From Lottia gigantea (lineage: Eukaryota > Mollusca > Gastropoda > Lottiidae), in NCBI RefSeq assembly GCF_000327385.1, contig NW_008707710.1, positions 248,001-312,000 on the forward strand: a stretch of DNA of 64,000 bases, read 5' to 3'. Both the position numbers and the translations under genes were made by a program. Below are positions 24,037-36,924 of this stretch, in pieces; position 1 is the stretch's first letter; every line of letters starts with the position of its first letter. The notes beneath the pieces are model-generated. The model ran no database searches. It saw nothing but the letters and a program-made list of their open reading frames with translations, and was not told the origin of the DNA.

Positions 24037-24265
24037 ATTAAAGGGGAACAGTCAGCATTTTCGGAATTGATTGGGGTCTTTATTATGCTTTAATAGTCTT
24101 AAGAAGTACTAAAACACACGAAAATCTCATAATCCCTTCAAATATACCTCAAACTAGAAATTTCACTTCTATTCCTATATCTATGAGCTATGAACACTAT
24201 AACTGATAATGTAAGTTAAAAAATTCCTGTTTCTGAAACTAAGATATGATTGGTCGAACGGATAG
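24037..24265 (+). repeat. Dispersed repeat family C, copy
   Basis: Begins TTAAAGGGGAACAGTCAGCA and runs through TAGTCTTAAGAAGTACTAAA, CAAATATACCTCAAACTAGA and GAGCTATGAACACTATAACT to GATTGGTCGAACGGATAG. This is among the more complete copies. Confidence 0.65.
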
Positions 24266-24699
24266 TGAAGCTGGTACATTAAAGTTACACAATAATCATT
24301 GACACCAACATAATGGAATCAACATTTTAAATTAGTCAAACTATCCCAATTAGTTTATAACAGTAGCCTTTATCTTAAGAAGAATCTTAAGGTTCATTTT
24401 ATGAAAATCTTATGATCGATCCATTAAACTAGAAATACTTCATCTGAAATAAGTATCAGAGGTTATGTCGGGGCAATGTTACGACAACCAAGTTTGTTTC
24501 TGTTTGGATTCAGGCTAGAAACCAAAGATGCTTTTGTTGGAGATTAAACAATTTCCTTTTACTTGTTGAACCAATTTCCTCCCAAATACAAAACAAATTT
24601 CCTGCCTCCACTTTTCACACTATTATCTAAAACGAGTCGAAATCAATTCCTTTTACTGCAAAATAATACTGTTGCATGACTGTAGAAAGGCTCAGGCTA

Positions 24700-25060
24700 T
24701 TGATTAGTATTTACTTTGATCTTAAAGTAAGAATCAATGTATCTAGAACATTGGCGACATCCATCTGAAATGCATACATAGGAGAGTTGATGACTCTAGT
24801 GAACTTAAAGTCCATGTTTCGCCATTTTCCAGTCTTAAATATATGTAAATAGTCTTCAGAAGGTACTAGAGCTGCAATAAAATTGCATAATTCTTTCAGA
24901 AATTTCACTTTCTATTCTATTAAGACAAGTTGCCATTTTAACTTTCAAACTTGGATATTTCTGGACATACATAGATTTGAAGCCTCAAATTCGGATGGTA
25001 AGCTATGAACACTATTATTGATTGGCTAAAAATTCCTGATTCTGAGACTAAAGGTATGAT
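24700..25060 (+). repeat. Dispersed repeat family C, long copy
   Basis: Shares ATATGTAAATAGTCTTCAGA, CTGCAATAAAATTGCATAAT, TTTCTGGACATACATAGATT, GCTATGAACACTATTATTGA and a final TATGATTGGTCGG with other copies. This shows the family is at least 350 bp long. No terminal inverted repeat or polymerase III box was recognised, so its class is open. Confidence 0.6.
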
Positions 25061-25502
25061 TGGTCGGTATGATGTTCATTTCCATCTTCCTAAATTGTAC
25101 TCTTGCATTTGTTTTACTGAGCTCATTTTCATCAGTTACGTCCCTTTTTAAATTCGTCATCAAGTCGCTATTTCTTCTGTTGGCGCGATCCTATATGTTG
25201 TGTACGTTGAGCAGCAAAGACATGTGTGGCGCAAGGCAGGGTATGCTTTCCACTTTTCAATATGAAATACTTACTCACTTATGATTGATATACTTCCTCA
25301 TGTGAAAAGTTCATTAATTCATGACAACTTGGCCTAGCTACACAGAACTCAATTCAGCAAAGGACAGGGGGATAGAAAGAAAGATTTTAAAAATTTATGT
25401 CCTTGAAGATCTGTCTACCAACTGGGCCTTGGCCAAACCTCTTCGTCTTGATCTCTCAGAGATTATCTCTTCCCAAGTGTAGCCGAGTCTAGTAAAAAAA
25501 AA

Positions 25503-25640
25503 AATGGAAATAAAATGAAATAAATGGAGTTTTATGTCCTACTTTACTGCACCTTATGGTAAATTAATACAGATCACCTCTTCTTGCATGACTGGGCCAA
25601 CTTGAAAATAGCTCGGTACTGAGCCTTTTATTAGTTTTAC
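25503..25640 (-). repeat. tRNA-derived SINE 1, internally deleted
   Basis: The tail (ATGAAATAAATGGAGTTTTA, TGTCCTACTTTACTGCACCT) is followed abruptly by a body piece (CTTCTTGCATGACTGG). Much of the middle is missing. Confidence 0.6.
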
Positions 25641-27497
25641 ACCTGTTTACCACTTTTTCTTCAGAACAGTACCAGATAATTTTGGATAGTCTAACCGTGG
25701 CTATATTTTATGGTCACAGGGCATTGACACACCAACCAAGTTTAGAAACAGCACCATCTATTTCAAGTAGCAAAGCAAATGATGATATATCTTATACTAC
25801 AGCAGACTGTGCTTCAGTCAATCATCAAGAATTATCATTCTTGCTGTGAAATCAACACTATATTTGCCATTGGGCATCAGGGTCAGAATTTCAATGATCA
25901 AAGATAGATCTCACCCAGAGACATGAAACATTTTAGCATTTTTCAACAGGCTAATTATTTTGTCATTAAAAATCATTCAGGTTTAATCATACTTTCAGAG
26001 ATCCGTGAGAATCTGAGAGGAAATGACTGTAAGTGTAATCTTCCAAGAATGCCAGAACTTTCCTCATTAGAAGGTTTCCGCTTATTTTCCTGCCACTGTC
26101 AATTTCTACACTGTTTAAAGAGGTATTGAAGGATATGAAAAGGAAATAGGCCGAGATGAAAGAAGGTAGATGATATCTTCATATTACTATATAATATCTG
26201 GAATAATTTGACTGGAAGGGTTCTCATGCTCATGATAAGACGCTAGTCTGATAGCTATTTCGACAGTTGTCGGCTGGGGTAGAGTCAGAAAAACTAGGCC
26301 TTGTTTCATGGGGATTCGAAGGTATGTTTTCTTTAAAAAACATATATTAAATTTACCTTTGCAATGACTGTAAGTTAGTGTTGGGCATCACCGTTACTTT
26401 CGTTTTTTTAGTATCACATGACTCTGTGATGATCCTTGAACTCTGGTTGCGCAAGTCGTAAATGGTCCGGCGAGAGATTATTTTCGTGAAAAAAAACTTC
26501 GCTAGAACCACAGGTATGACATAAATGGTGAAATGGTATTATGATGGCAAGACTGAACTACAAATATATCTATCTCACCAGATATATATGGGTTTGGCGG
26601 ATCCGATTGAAATAAATAGCTTAAGGAGGTGCTGAATATCCCCACAAAACAGGGCCTGATTTTTCTGTCTATACCTCACCCGACAAATGTCAAAATAGCT
26701 ATGAGAGGCTGAAAAAGAGGAAGATGTTTTTTCGGTCTAATCATGAGACATTAGACAAGGCTTATGAAGATAACTTATGTGGCTGGTGTTGCTCATAAAG
26801 CTACTTCTGTAATATCTGATGTCACTCTGCGACTGGGATGGTCAACTTTGCAATTTACATCCTTGATGAAGAATCAATATAGCAGATATTTTTTTTTATA
26901 AATAATTATGACAAATTATGAGTAATTCACAATTTATTTATTATTGCTTAATCTATGATTCCATGAGACTTATTGCACTTTGCTCTAACAAAAAGGTGAA
27001 TACGGACATGGAATAATTTATGGATCAATCCATCAGTTTCCTTTTACAATTCAATATGGACATAGTACTGATATATATATAGACAACAATAAATACCATA
27101 TGTATGTGTCGCAGAGCAAGCTTGATAAACCATTTGTGCTCAAAGGGTTTAAGATCACAAGCAAATGATGCTTTTATAAGAAAATGTAATCAAACTTGAC
27201 ATCACCAATCAAAATAACCCTGTCATGTTTTTCCATGTTATAACAAATCACCAGACAAATTCCACACATCAATATCAGAGAAACTGGTTAATATCAAATC
27301 AGACCCAGACAAACAAGTATTAGTTAGATCAAAAACTAAATATTGATTTTGGATATAACATTACATTGATATATGATTGAAATAATATCAAATGGAATAG
27401 AAAAAATCAACCTGTTCCTTCCATTCAATATTATCTGTTCAAGTAATGTCAACTATTAATCTTGATCGTTTTGCCATTGAATAAAATTAAACGACGT
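25641..27497. other. Intergenic stretch, no gene seen
   Basis: AT-rich DNA with a few GC-richer spots (26230-26520). An ATG at 26461 followed by a GTATGA word was considered as a short first exon and not accepted (see rejected list). Confidence 0.4.
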
Positions 27498-27628
27498 AAG
27501 CCCCTTTTACACTAGGCCGCTATAAAGCTTTCCATTCTTGGCCACAATAAAATGTGCCAAGTTACATCACAGTTAACTCAAGTGATCTGAGAACGGTTCT
27601 TTAGTTGTAGTGTAAATGAAAAGCGTTT
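27498..27628. mobile_element. Possible short MITE
   Basis: The left end AGCCCCTTTTACACTAGG is partly mirrored by AGTGTAAATGAAAAGCG at the right. The match is short and imperfect, and no target duplication was established. Confidence 0.35.
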
Positions 27629-27764
27629 TTTTATTTCAAAAATTGAAATCGCAGCCCGAAAGTAGAGTTTAGAACTTTTTTTTACACAACCAAAAAAAGG
27701 CAATTCGGGCACAGATTTCAACTCGGGCACAGATTTCAACTAAGTTAAAAATTGGGCAACCTCA

Positions 27765-27808
27765 GATATCTCGCCCCCCCCTGGGACGTAAACCTGGCTC
27801 CGCCACTG
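27765..27808 (-). mobile_element. Transposon terminus scrap, hAT-like
   Basis: Read on the minus strand it begins CAGTGGCGGAGCCAGG and then has a G-run. This is a start commonly seen at the ends of hAT-related elements. The partner end was not found. Confidence 0.35.
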
Positions 27809-28030
27809 TTTAAGCGCTTACAACAAAAAAACATGTACCAACTTTTTTCTATTCTGACCTACAAATTTTCAGACAGAACACAATGTTTTCTGACAATGAA
27901 TTGATACAAACAAATTGAAGGATTTCAACCTCACCATTGATTTTCTGAATACATTTGGGGAAGTCATAGCACTGAAAACAGCCTTTTCATTATATTTACT
28001 AGCTTTTTGTCATGTTCTTTTATTGAGTGG

Positions 28031-28424
28031 AGAAGAATAATGAAGCCATGGAAACGAGAGTTTCAATCTAATTATTTCCTTAAATTTGATTAAAAAAATT
28101 CTGCTGTCTTTCTGGTTAAAGTACTTGGGTATTAACTAAGCTTACAGTTGAAATCACAATGTACATCAATAGAGCAGAAATTTAACACTAACAAATTTTG
28201 AATGAAACATGGGAGTCCTTGTGTCCTTGAGAAGAATAATGAAGCCATGGAAACGAGAGTTTCAATCTAATTATTTCCTTAAATTCGATTAGAAAAATTC
28301 TGCTGTCTTTCTGGTTAAAGTACTTGGGTATTAACTAAGCTTACAGTTGAAATCACAATGTACATCAATAGAGCAGAAATTTAACACTAACAAATTTTGA
28401 ATGAAACATGGGAGTCCTTGTGTT
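28031..28424 (+). repeat. 199-bp direct tandem duplication
   Basis: 28031-28229 and 28230-28424 are almost identical. The clearest differences lie in the word TTAAATTTGATTAAAAAAAT, which is TTAAATTCGATTAGAAAAAT in the second copy. The near identity marks a very recent duplication or a collapsed/duplicated assembly. Confidence 0.9.
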
Positions 28425-28640
28425 CTGCACCTTGTGGTGCAATTTTAAGTTAAAAATTCTGCCATCTTATAAGGGGAAATAATTTATATTATATATTCTG
28501 ATCTGGTGGTATAATGGTTACGAATTCCCTTGCGGAGTTGTGCCATTTCTGTTTAACTCTTTCTAGAATTGCTCTGTCGTTAGTGGCTGGAACCTAGCAA
28601 GTGAGAATTAAACCCCAGAAAAACCTTCAGTTCAGCAGAG
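28425..28640. repeat. Degraded SINE-like sequence
   Basis: TTCTGCACCTTGTGGTGCAA at the left recalls the tail of SINE 1. GGTGGTATAATGGTTACGAA at about 28504 resembles a tRNA A-box region. Too diverged for a firm call. Confidence 0.35.
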
Positions 28641-31007
28641 ATTGATTCATTTACAGTGTCTTTGTATAAATCAAAAAGATAAAGATTTTGATATTTTTTT
28701 GGTCCCTCAAAATTGTCAGAAATGATTTCTGTGTGCCTTTAATGTCTAAGTACAAAATCTGAGCCCAAGCACCAATACATTCCAAAGAATACAATCCCTT
28801 TAATGCCGCTGTTCAGACTATTATTTGCTTCATAGCACACAACACAGAGTTTCATGTCCAACAGGCTTCTTAGAATTTCAAATTGCAATTAAAATGATTT
28901 AAGCTATGTCTACCTTTTTCTTTAAAAAAATTTGTTCTCGTCTGACTTTTCAGTTCATTATAGACTACAACAATAGGTTTTCTGGACAACTTTTAATTTT
29001 GATCTAAATTTAGCCAAGGTTTTAAATTGGGTCTAATGAGGCAAAGGGGAAAGTATTCTGAGTACCCCTTGAGCTATAATAGACATTTTAAAAAGGAAAT
29101 CATCACAGGCAACCTTTAGAATAGATTCTATAATGAATTGATGTGGTTTTTAAAAGAAGAGAAAAAACTGTATGGATTCTATTGAAGACAGAATGTAATG
29201 GCTAAAAGTAACTCAACTTCTGGTGGTAATTGGCTAAATCTGATACAATTCATGTCAAAAACCATTCTCCAACCACTCACTTTGTCAGTAAAAGAAATTT
29301 TTGTTTCTATATTGAAAATGTTAAGAAGGCTTTTCATTAAATTCATAACCTTTAACATAAAAAAAGAAATATGATTGAATCCAAGTTTACTGTTAATAGA
29401 AAAGAGTGAAGAATTTTCAGTTATGACATTTAAGTTTTTACACAATTACACCTAAGTGTAAAATGTTCTCAATAGTGAATTAAATTGGTATAAAAATATT
29501 GGACATAGCTGCCTTCACCTTGCCGTAAAAATTAGTCCGTTTGAAGTGAACCATACTCGGCCCAGCTGGCTGGTACTGCTTACACTGAGCTGTTTTTTCC
29601 CTGTGCCAGAATTAATAGTCGTCAAGTATCCACCTGCTCTCCAGTCAGTGGAGGTGAAAAAATCATTCAAAATGCGGTCAATGCTATTATTTTTAAGTCA
29701 TGAATAATTTTGTCACGTTCACAGCATAAATCATTCTTAAAAATCCCAAGGTTTGTTTGTGAGACAAATATAAATAACATTGATGTTTAAGAGAATATCT
29801 ACAGCGCTAGCCATTCAGACACGATGTATTCTATTACAATATTATATATCATAGGGTCAAGATCATTATTGCACATGTGTATCTCTCCTGCATACCACCT
29901 CTCCTTGCAGGACTCAGCCCACCTGAAACTAGCATTATGCCGAGACCTCTCGACCTGTTGACACTGCAACTTTTTCTACCAAACCGTACTCGGTCTGGAC
30001 ACGCCCAGATAATTTATGGCTGTCAGATTGAGTTGTTTTTTGTTCTGGAGTTACTTCACTCATCCATGATCTGACATAATTCTTCTACAAATCATAATAA
30101 GCTGAATTAAGGCATTATCTGATAACCAAAATGCTTTGAAAAATTTATAAATGGATCATTAAAAACTTATGATTTTAAGGAGAAATTTTTGTTTATAATT
30201 TTTATAAATTGGTGCGAAACTGTGTAATTATCATTATCAAATATCATTATCAAATATCCAATATATATCAAATATCCAATATCATTATCAATTATCTGTA
30301 TCAATTATCAAGTCCATAGAGATCATTGTACGCTTACAAAACTACAAATAAAAATATTATCATATATCATGGGTATAGACAAGATTACAGCTTGCTAATA
30401 TAAACTAAAATTTAATCAATAATTATGAGCTTAAGGTGTATGTAATATAATATTGTGATTACAGATATATATGTCCAAATAACATGCACTAGAACAGAAT
30501 GTCAAAATTCCGTCGTGTTGGAAAGCTATTATCATAAAAAATAAAAAAAAATAATGGTTTTCCAATTTTAATGTCTATGTAATAACCTGGAAGTATGTCA
30601 AAAGTTGAAAAGAAAGAAAAAAAATAACCATTTCTTCCAAGAATAACAATTTAGGTTCCTTTCTACCAGCTAGTAAAGGGAAAACCTTAATGGATTAAAT
30701 TTTCCCAAATTATCAATACCTATTTACAACTGGAGACGTGAATGGTTACAAATATTAAAAGCTTATCACATAAAAAAAAACAAGTGATTCTTTCAAGAAA
30801 CTCCACATTGTCAATTTCTGAAAAGCTAGAGAATAATGAATATCATTTCTAAGCTGTTATAATGGTTATAGAAAAAATATAAATAATCCAAATATGACAT
30901 TAATGGCATCCCAAACCTCATAAAAATGATAATATGATCTCCATTTGACTTAATAACTATTGATATTGTCTTTCTTGTAGAATAAATTTGATTTGATTTT
31001 ACTTAAA
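28641..31007. other. Intergenic stretch, no gene seen
   Basis: AT-rich DNA with a short tandem of ATCATTATCAAATATC words at about 30228-30300. Two GC-richer spots (29540-29660 and 29880-30010) show CTCGG-type words, but no confirmed element or exon. Confidence 0.45.
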
Positions 31008-31289
31008 CAGTGGAGACATTGCTCCTGAATAAATCCAGATCAAGCGATATAAAAAATATCACTAATCCGGGAGCCAGTTAGAAGAACTCACAGTAACATG
31101 CAACCGGATGATGAATACTAATTACTATCAAATTTGATAATTGGTTCCCAATCACAGCCGTGCGGAACTGGAAACCGGAGCACCGGTTTAACGGTTACTT
31201 TTACATAGTAAATATTCCGTTTCCAGTAAAAATGGTGTGGATACCGGGGTTTCGGAATTATCGGCAACTGGATTAACGCGGCTCCACTG
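31008..31289. mobile_element. pogo/Tigger-like MITE
   Basis: The left end is CAGTGGAGACATTGCTCCTG. The right end read inward is CAGTGGAGCCGCGTTAATCC. CAGTGGA(A/G)CC...GTTAATCCGG is typical of pogo/Tigger-type termini. TA follows the right end (31290-31291); the left TA appears decayed. It is 282 bp with no coding capacity and would have needed a pogo-type DDE transposase supplied elsewhere. Confidence 0.6.
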
Positions 31290-31440
31290 TATATAGAAAT
31301 AGACAGTGAAATTTCTAGCTTGAGTTATTTTTTTGAAGGGCTTATGCGATTTTTGTGCGTTTTAGTAATTCTTAAGACTATTAAAGCACATTGAAGACCC
31401 AAATCAATCCCTGAAAATGCTGACTACTCCCTTTTAAGTA
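31290..31440 (+). repeat. Dispersed repeat family C, fragment
   Basis: AAATTTCTAGCTTGAGTTAT, TTTGAAGGGCTTATGCG, AGTAATTCTTAAGACTATTA and CCTGAAAATGCTGACTACTC follow the family order. It abuts the end of the pogo-like MITE. Confidence 0.6.
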
Positions 31441-32129
31441 GGAAGCACACATCAAAAAGTTGTCCCAAGGTTATTTCTAGATTTGGTTATATAAAATGTT
31501 CATCAAAATAAAGAATCAAATGTAGTGACGTGACGTTATAAAGGGAATATTCGTTTAAATATGTCAACTCCTAATTACAGAAGTCATAACAACAGAAAAA
31601 AAATACTCTGAGAGTGTGGGAGTAACATAATGTACTTAGTGATACCACCTACAATGAATATAATATCACTTGGTATTAATAAGACATGGAACTAATTCTC
31701 ACGAGGAATCACAATCAGTCTGAAGAACCATAAAAATGTCTATGGCATTGGGGATAAATCAATTAAGAAGAAAAATTCCATCATGTTGGGAATTTGCTAT
31801 CATTAAAAAATATCCTTAATGGTTTTTACCAGTGTTAATGTGTACCTAATGAACTGGAATAAGATTTGATGACCAAAGCCATCAATCTCTAAACATACAT
31901 TATCTGTTTTAAATATAGTCAATCTAGAGGAAGCATTCATTTGTAGAAATGGAAATCTAGTGAAATTTTCTCTTTAACAATAATTGTCATTATTTGTCAA
32001 CTTAATTTCTTAAATATCCTCAGAAAAATAACACTATTTTAGCATTTGTTTTGCAATTTTATTATTGGTTAATACAGTTAGTAATTTAAAATAACTGCAC
32101 AAGAGGATGACAAGAATGTTCTACTGAGG

Positions 32130-32465
32130 GCAGTCTAAATTGGTATTAAGCGGCGAGAGCCAACACTCTTGAAAGCACTGGCACAAGCAACAGAATTTTC
32201 TTACCTTTAGGAGGATCCGAACACACAGCTTCTAATTGCCTAGCAGATGACAATCCAACTCGCTACAAAAAGACAGTGTTCTAACCCAGCATTAAAAGGA
32301 AGTATTGACGTTGACATAGTTCGAAAGTTGTTGGCCCCTTCAAGGAGATATAAGGGCCTGGCTGGTGAGAGCTGACACCAGACCGATGCTCGGAAACACT
32401 GGCCCTGGCATCAGAATTTTTCCTACCCTAAGGAGGATTCAAACCCACAGCACCTAATATGGTAT
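32130..32465 (-). repeat. tRNA-derived SINE 2, two adjoining pieces
   Basis: On the minus strand, TAGCGAGTTGG (plus about 32258-32268) is an excellent A-box and GTGTTCGGATCC (about 32214-32225) a good B-box, spaced as in a tRNA. A second head-like piece with GTGGGTTTGAATCCTCC lies at about 32435-32455. Bodies of both share CTGGCAC/CCAGTG words. Other traces are at 37431-37520 and 18869-18915. No tRNA cloverleaf is kept, so this is a SINE and not a tRNA gene. Confidence 0.6.
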
Positions 32466-33505
32466 ATTTCTGATGTATATTTTGGGAGAAATGGAAGTCC
32501 AATTTTAATCCTGTAAAGTGACCTTTATCAACTGGTATTTTAGACAACTGTTTTCCTTTAAAGTCTCAAAGAAGCCAAGAAACTCAGTTAAGTATCTCTT
32601 AAAGGTCAGCTGTATTTAGATGGGACAATAAAGCCAGGATATGATGAGCTCTAACTCATTCTGCCAGGGCAGTTGAATTAATTATTCCAAAATTTGTTCT
32701 ACTGCAGTTGGTAAAATTTGTCCCATTGTACACTGCATGCTGTTATCCCTTCTTCATTGGCCCAATCAGGGGCAGAAAATTGAAGTTAACACTTTATATA
32801 TTGTCATTCCACATTCTTTTTCTTTAAAATTTTGCATCCATAATTTAGAACTCAAACATCAATATTTTGTTTTAATTAAATTTTTCTTCTTTAAAATACA
32901 GGCAAATAATTCAGATTTTTCATTATTTTCTTTCAAGCTTGATTAACCAAGTATCAAGTCCATTTTTCTATAACCTTTAGTTAAAGAAAATCCATTAGCT
33001 ATAACAGTTTCTATAAGAGAAACATTGTTAACCAACTGTGATTCAAACTGAACGAGCTGGGGTCATTAAGGATGAAAATTCTTCTCGGGATATAAAAAAA
33101 AAAATGGAACTTCTGTCAAGTTGATTGGAAGGGAAAAATGAAAATAAATTGTAAAGAAGAAGTATTGTTGATTGTAGCAACTCAGTTATTGATGAAGATA
33201 AATTAGAAAATAAATTGGGAACCGCAATGACAGCTGTTGATTTAAACTTTTCTCTACCAGAAAGTAAAAAATAGTTTTGTTATGAATTGGCAGCAAACAC
33301 AAACCAGATATCTTCAAGTTCCACATGAGCATTAAGCAAAATCTCATATTTCACTCTCTTCCAAATTTGAACACAATAAACTTTGATATTACATCCATGT
33401 AAATTGCCAGCTTCAGATACTGAACCATCTTAATTTTCTTCTCTGAAGGAAGCAAGGCAGGACACTGGAACACTTAAGATTCTACTGTTTGACAGGATTG
33501 TTCTC

Positions 33506-33700
33506 AGGATGGTTCCCTTATTTTCATGTATTTACATATATATTCCATTATTGGACGATTAATACTTATATAAATTGAAAGTAGAGGTGTTCTAGTGAAT
33601 AGGAAAATTACCAGTTTGTCTCAAACGTCCATAATTTACTCTTAATTAGCTAAATACAAAGGGATTCCAATATTAAGCGGTCACTTGATAAAGATTATCC
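33506..33700 (-). mobile_element. MITE family A, partial copy
   Basis: Starts GATGGTTCCCTTATTTTCAT and continues through TACCAGTTTGTCTCAAACGT and TAATTAGCTAAATAC as in copy 3. It breaks off before the far end. Confidence 0.65.
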
Positions 33701-34652
33701 GGTCTCACACTTTTCATAAGGGAGGTAACTCACTGTGTGTCTTTTCACTGCTGAACATTACCAAGACAGCCAAATACCAACTGTTTCCAAAATAGGTAAA
33801 AAACTGAATGTTTTTTATTTTCTAAATACACAGTGTATTTAACTACATTATTTCTAACTTACAAATATGTCTTTTAAACATGATATAGCTAATAATTTTT
33901 TATACGAAAATGTGGCTAGATTATCAAGATCTATTTTAGTCAGTGTGTAAAGAAGGAATCTATTTTTAGCATTTTCAATCGGGGTTTCAGTCAATTTGAT
34001 CCCCAAGCTTCTATATCCTCACAATAATCTTGGCACTCAAGAGTACATGAATTAATGAAACAATAAGCAAAGGCAACTTTATTCTACCAAATTGAAGATT
34101 TAAGCTCCAGATCCATTTGTCCAAAGACTTTATTGAAATGGAAAACCACTGAAATAAGTAATGTAGGGTAAGCTCAACCTTCTGGAACACCTAATGCCAT
34201 TCTGTACTAGGTTTATCAACTAGGTATCCACATCGTAGAGTCCACATATTTAATATTGTTTATTTGTTATCATGTATTTATTGATTGTTCCATATTTTTA
34301 GTTCATGAAACCGGAAGAAAAAAAAAGTTCCCAAGGGTTTACTGCTCTGACGATCTGAAGAAATTCCATGTTATTTACTGAACCAAGTTTCCAAGAGGAT
34401 GATCAAGAAGGCACTATAAATAATAATTATAGCTTCAAGAGATCTTTATTAATACTAAAATTATTCATACGTTCATAATGTCACATTTACAATTCCAGCT
34501 TGTTCTTTCCCTAGGACATTAAGCTATCTATAAGTCCAAATCATCTTATGGAAATGAAGCCAAATGATTCAAGCCTTACTTTTCTGATCTACAAAAGAAT
34601 CAAATAAAAACATTGACAATTTTTTGGTGTTGTAAATTCTGTAGAAAGCCAT

Positions 34653-34850
34653 GGGCCATATGCAGCGCTCGTACTTTGCCTAAACTTTGACTTAAGTTGA
34701 ACTTTAGGTATGCACCGGTCGATCTTTACGAAAGTCGTGCTTAAATTTGACTATCAAATGTAGAAAATGAAAGCCTTAATCCTAACTTTGTTAAGTTCGA
34801 CTTTAGCCAAAGTTCAACTTTAGTCAAGGTAAGAGCGCTGCATAAGGCCC
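34653..34850. mobile_element. MITE with GGGCC(A/T)TATGCAGCGCTC ends
   Basis: The left end GGGCCATATGCAGCGCTC is mirrored at the right by GAGCGCTGCATAAGGCCC. Inner similarity continues (TAAACTTTGACTTAAGTTGA against AGTTCAACTTTAGTCAAG). 198 bp, no coding. The superfamily is unassigned and no clear target duplication was seen. Confidence 0.7.
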
Positions 34851-35024
34851 TATTTGTATATTTTAGTTATCCTGTACATTCCTTATAATAACGACTCTAT
34901 TCGGATACCATTAATAGGTATATATGAATATAAACATACAAAAATATTTACAATATATCATTATAAACTAACATTTCAACAAAAACCAATACATGATTGA
35001 ATGATTGACTGGCAGTAATTAAAG

Positions 35025-35860
35025 GTGCTTAATATCTTTCATAAATTTCTTTAGTTTTGTTAGTTCTAATCCCTTCAGTTGGAATATTAATTGGAATTTG
35101 AAGCAAGATGGATATTGATAATGATATTTAGATAAATATTTCCTTCTGCTATCTGCAATTGATGATTGGAACAGGTAATAGAATTTGTCGCCTATTTGTT
35201 CCGATTTGCACAGTATATATGTCCATTGTTCTCTGGGTATACATGTATATATGCCAGTTTCAATGGGTAGTTTGTTGTTCCTTCAACAGAAACGTGTAAA
35301 TGTTAAGATAATCTTCAAACTTAAAATCGGTTTTAAATATTCGGTATGATACATATTTTTGATAGGTAAATATTATTGAAGGCCATTTCTGCACAAATTG
35401 GTCTTTGAGACTAGAGGTAACCATACTCTTTAAACATCAGCTATTAACAGTACTACCATTTGTATCCCATACATAGGAGAGTTCCACTTCATCCAAGATA
35501 CTTTTGACTGCATGTAGCCAGTTATTTGATGGACATAATATCATATATATGAACATAATGTAGTTAAGCTTATCTTGGTTTCTTGAGATCATTTTGTGCC
35601 AGTAACTTCTAATTCTGCATTTTATCAAGATGTCAAGTGGCAAGATGTCTAATTCACCACAGATCATTACACTGGGCATACTGCTTTTAACACCTAGTAT
35701 ATATTTGCAGAATCTTAATTGCAAAAAGGTGGATCCTAAATTGATCTGTTTTTCAGCATTATTAAGACAAAAACAGATGCAAATAACTGGCAAAATAACA
35801 TATAGAGATAAGAGAGTAAAACATATTGAAGTAACCTTGACATTGATAAAGTAACAAAGG
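35025..35860 (-). mobile_element. LINE (non-LTR retrotransposon) 3' coding end, degraded
   Basis: The minus strand encodes the C-terminal part of a LINE ORF2-type polyprotein. From 35793 a 118-codon frame holds FCKYILGVK, GELDILPLDI and RSYWHKMISRNQDKL, which match the family pattern 'FCKYxLGVxxxTPxxxVxGELGRxPL...FWxRL'. Downstream, in another frame (about 35290-35030), come KLPIETGIYTCIPREQW, LCKSEQIGDKFYYLF and a basic tail, the usual ending with a degenerate cysteine/histidine knuckle. The reverse transcriptase and endonuclease parts are absent, as in a normal 5'-truncated insertion. At least one frameshift and stops separate the blocks, so it is dead. The exact clade is not assigned. Confidence 0.75.
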
Positions 35861-36361
35861 TGATAGTGATCTAGTTATATGAATTTTAATATAAACACGA
35901 TATTTAATAATATAAACTTTCTGAAAGTTTATTTCTCATATAAATATGCAGACGTTTTACTGTATTTGACTACCGTTCTGAACGAACTAGTCTTTTACTA
36001 GTCCCGTTGTACCATCATTATTAACCAAGTGGTGGGTAGAGTACTTACTACCTGTCAATTATAAGCAAATATTGCAGCATGATAAGACCTCAAGCAAATA
36101 AATAGATAATCAACCAGATCCTGGATTTCACCAAAACACCTGTTTCTATATAAAGAGATTTTTTTCTAGCAATTTAATGTATTGGCTGGAATTCCAACCC
36201 ATTAAAAGCAAAATTTTTTATGTGGCTTAATATTCGAAAAGGAAGGGACGAATTGGGAAAGGGACAATTAAGGTAGGGGACAGAGGGTAAATTTGATAAG
36301 GGGTGATATCGGAAGACACCATCAGATGTCTGTAATAACTGTAATTATTGAAGTATTTAAA

Positions 36362-36612
36362 GGAATTGTAAAGAGATTTTCAAAATTTTTTATGTGAATA
36401 TATTCAATTTGCACCATTCAAATTTTCATGCTGATGTCTGTGGTTCTTGCAATTCCTCTAAAACTAAGGGAGATATCGGAAGCTACTATTGATATCTATG
36501 CATTCCCAACAAGAAGAAGAACCACAGACGTCGGAATGAAAATTGGATGGTGCAAATTGACGCTATCAGCTTCCCCCATACACATAAAAAGTTTAAAGAA
36601 TCTCTTCAAAAC
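36362..36612. mobile_element. MITE family B, foldback copy
   Basis: Starts after TTAA (36358-36361) with AGGAATTGTAAAGAGATTTT. GCACCATTCAAATTTTCATG and GTCTGTGGTTCTTGC are mirrored by GAACCACAGACGTCGGAATG, AAAATTGGATGGTGCAAATT, GACGCTATCAGC and a terminal AAAGAATCTCTT. About 250 bp, with a shorter centre than the copy at 63.5 kb. Confidence 0.7.
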
Positions 36613-36924
36613 TGTATGACCTCAATACCTCAAAAGCTGCTCATATTATCAAAGGGTGCAATTACACACAAGGTTAAGTAAAATCCAGAGACACCTTGCT
36701 GAAATTTAGAATGGTGTAAATTGATGCAACCAATGTCCCTGATACAAAAAAAGGTACATGCATATCAAGCTTTGTGAATTGAATCAGAAACTTAAGCCCT
36801 ATCAAGTTCACAAGCCAATTGTGAATTTCTAGATCATAAAATGAGCATAAAACTCAATATTTACATTTCTACTATCACTACCTTCAATAAACCAGTTAGC
36901 CAAACCAGCGTTTATTTTCCAATA

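Noticed and set aside
26461-26518. Short first exon: ATG in CG-rich context followed by CAG-GTATGA
   Set aside because: Only about 17 codons, with no low-complexity or domain signal and no matching acceptor found.
32210-32270. tRNA gene
   Set aside because: A- and B-box words are present but no cloverleaf is kept and the unit continues into a repeated body, so it is a SINE head.
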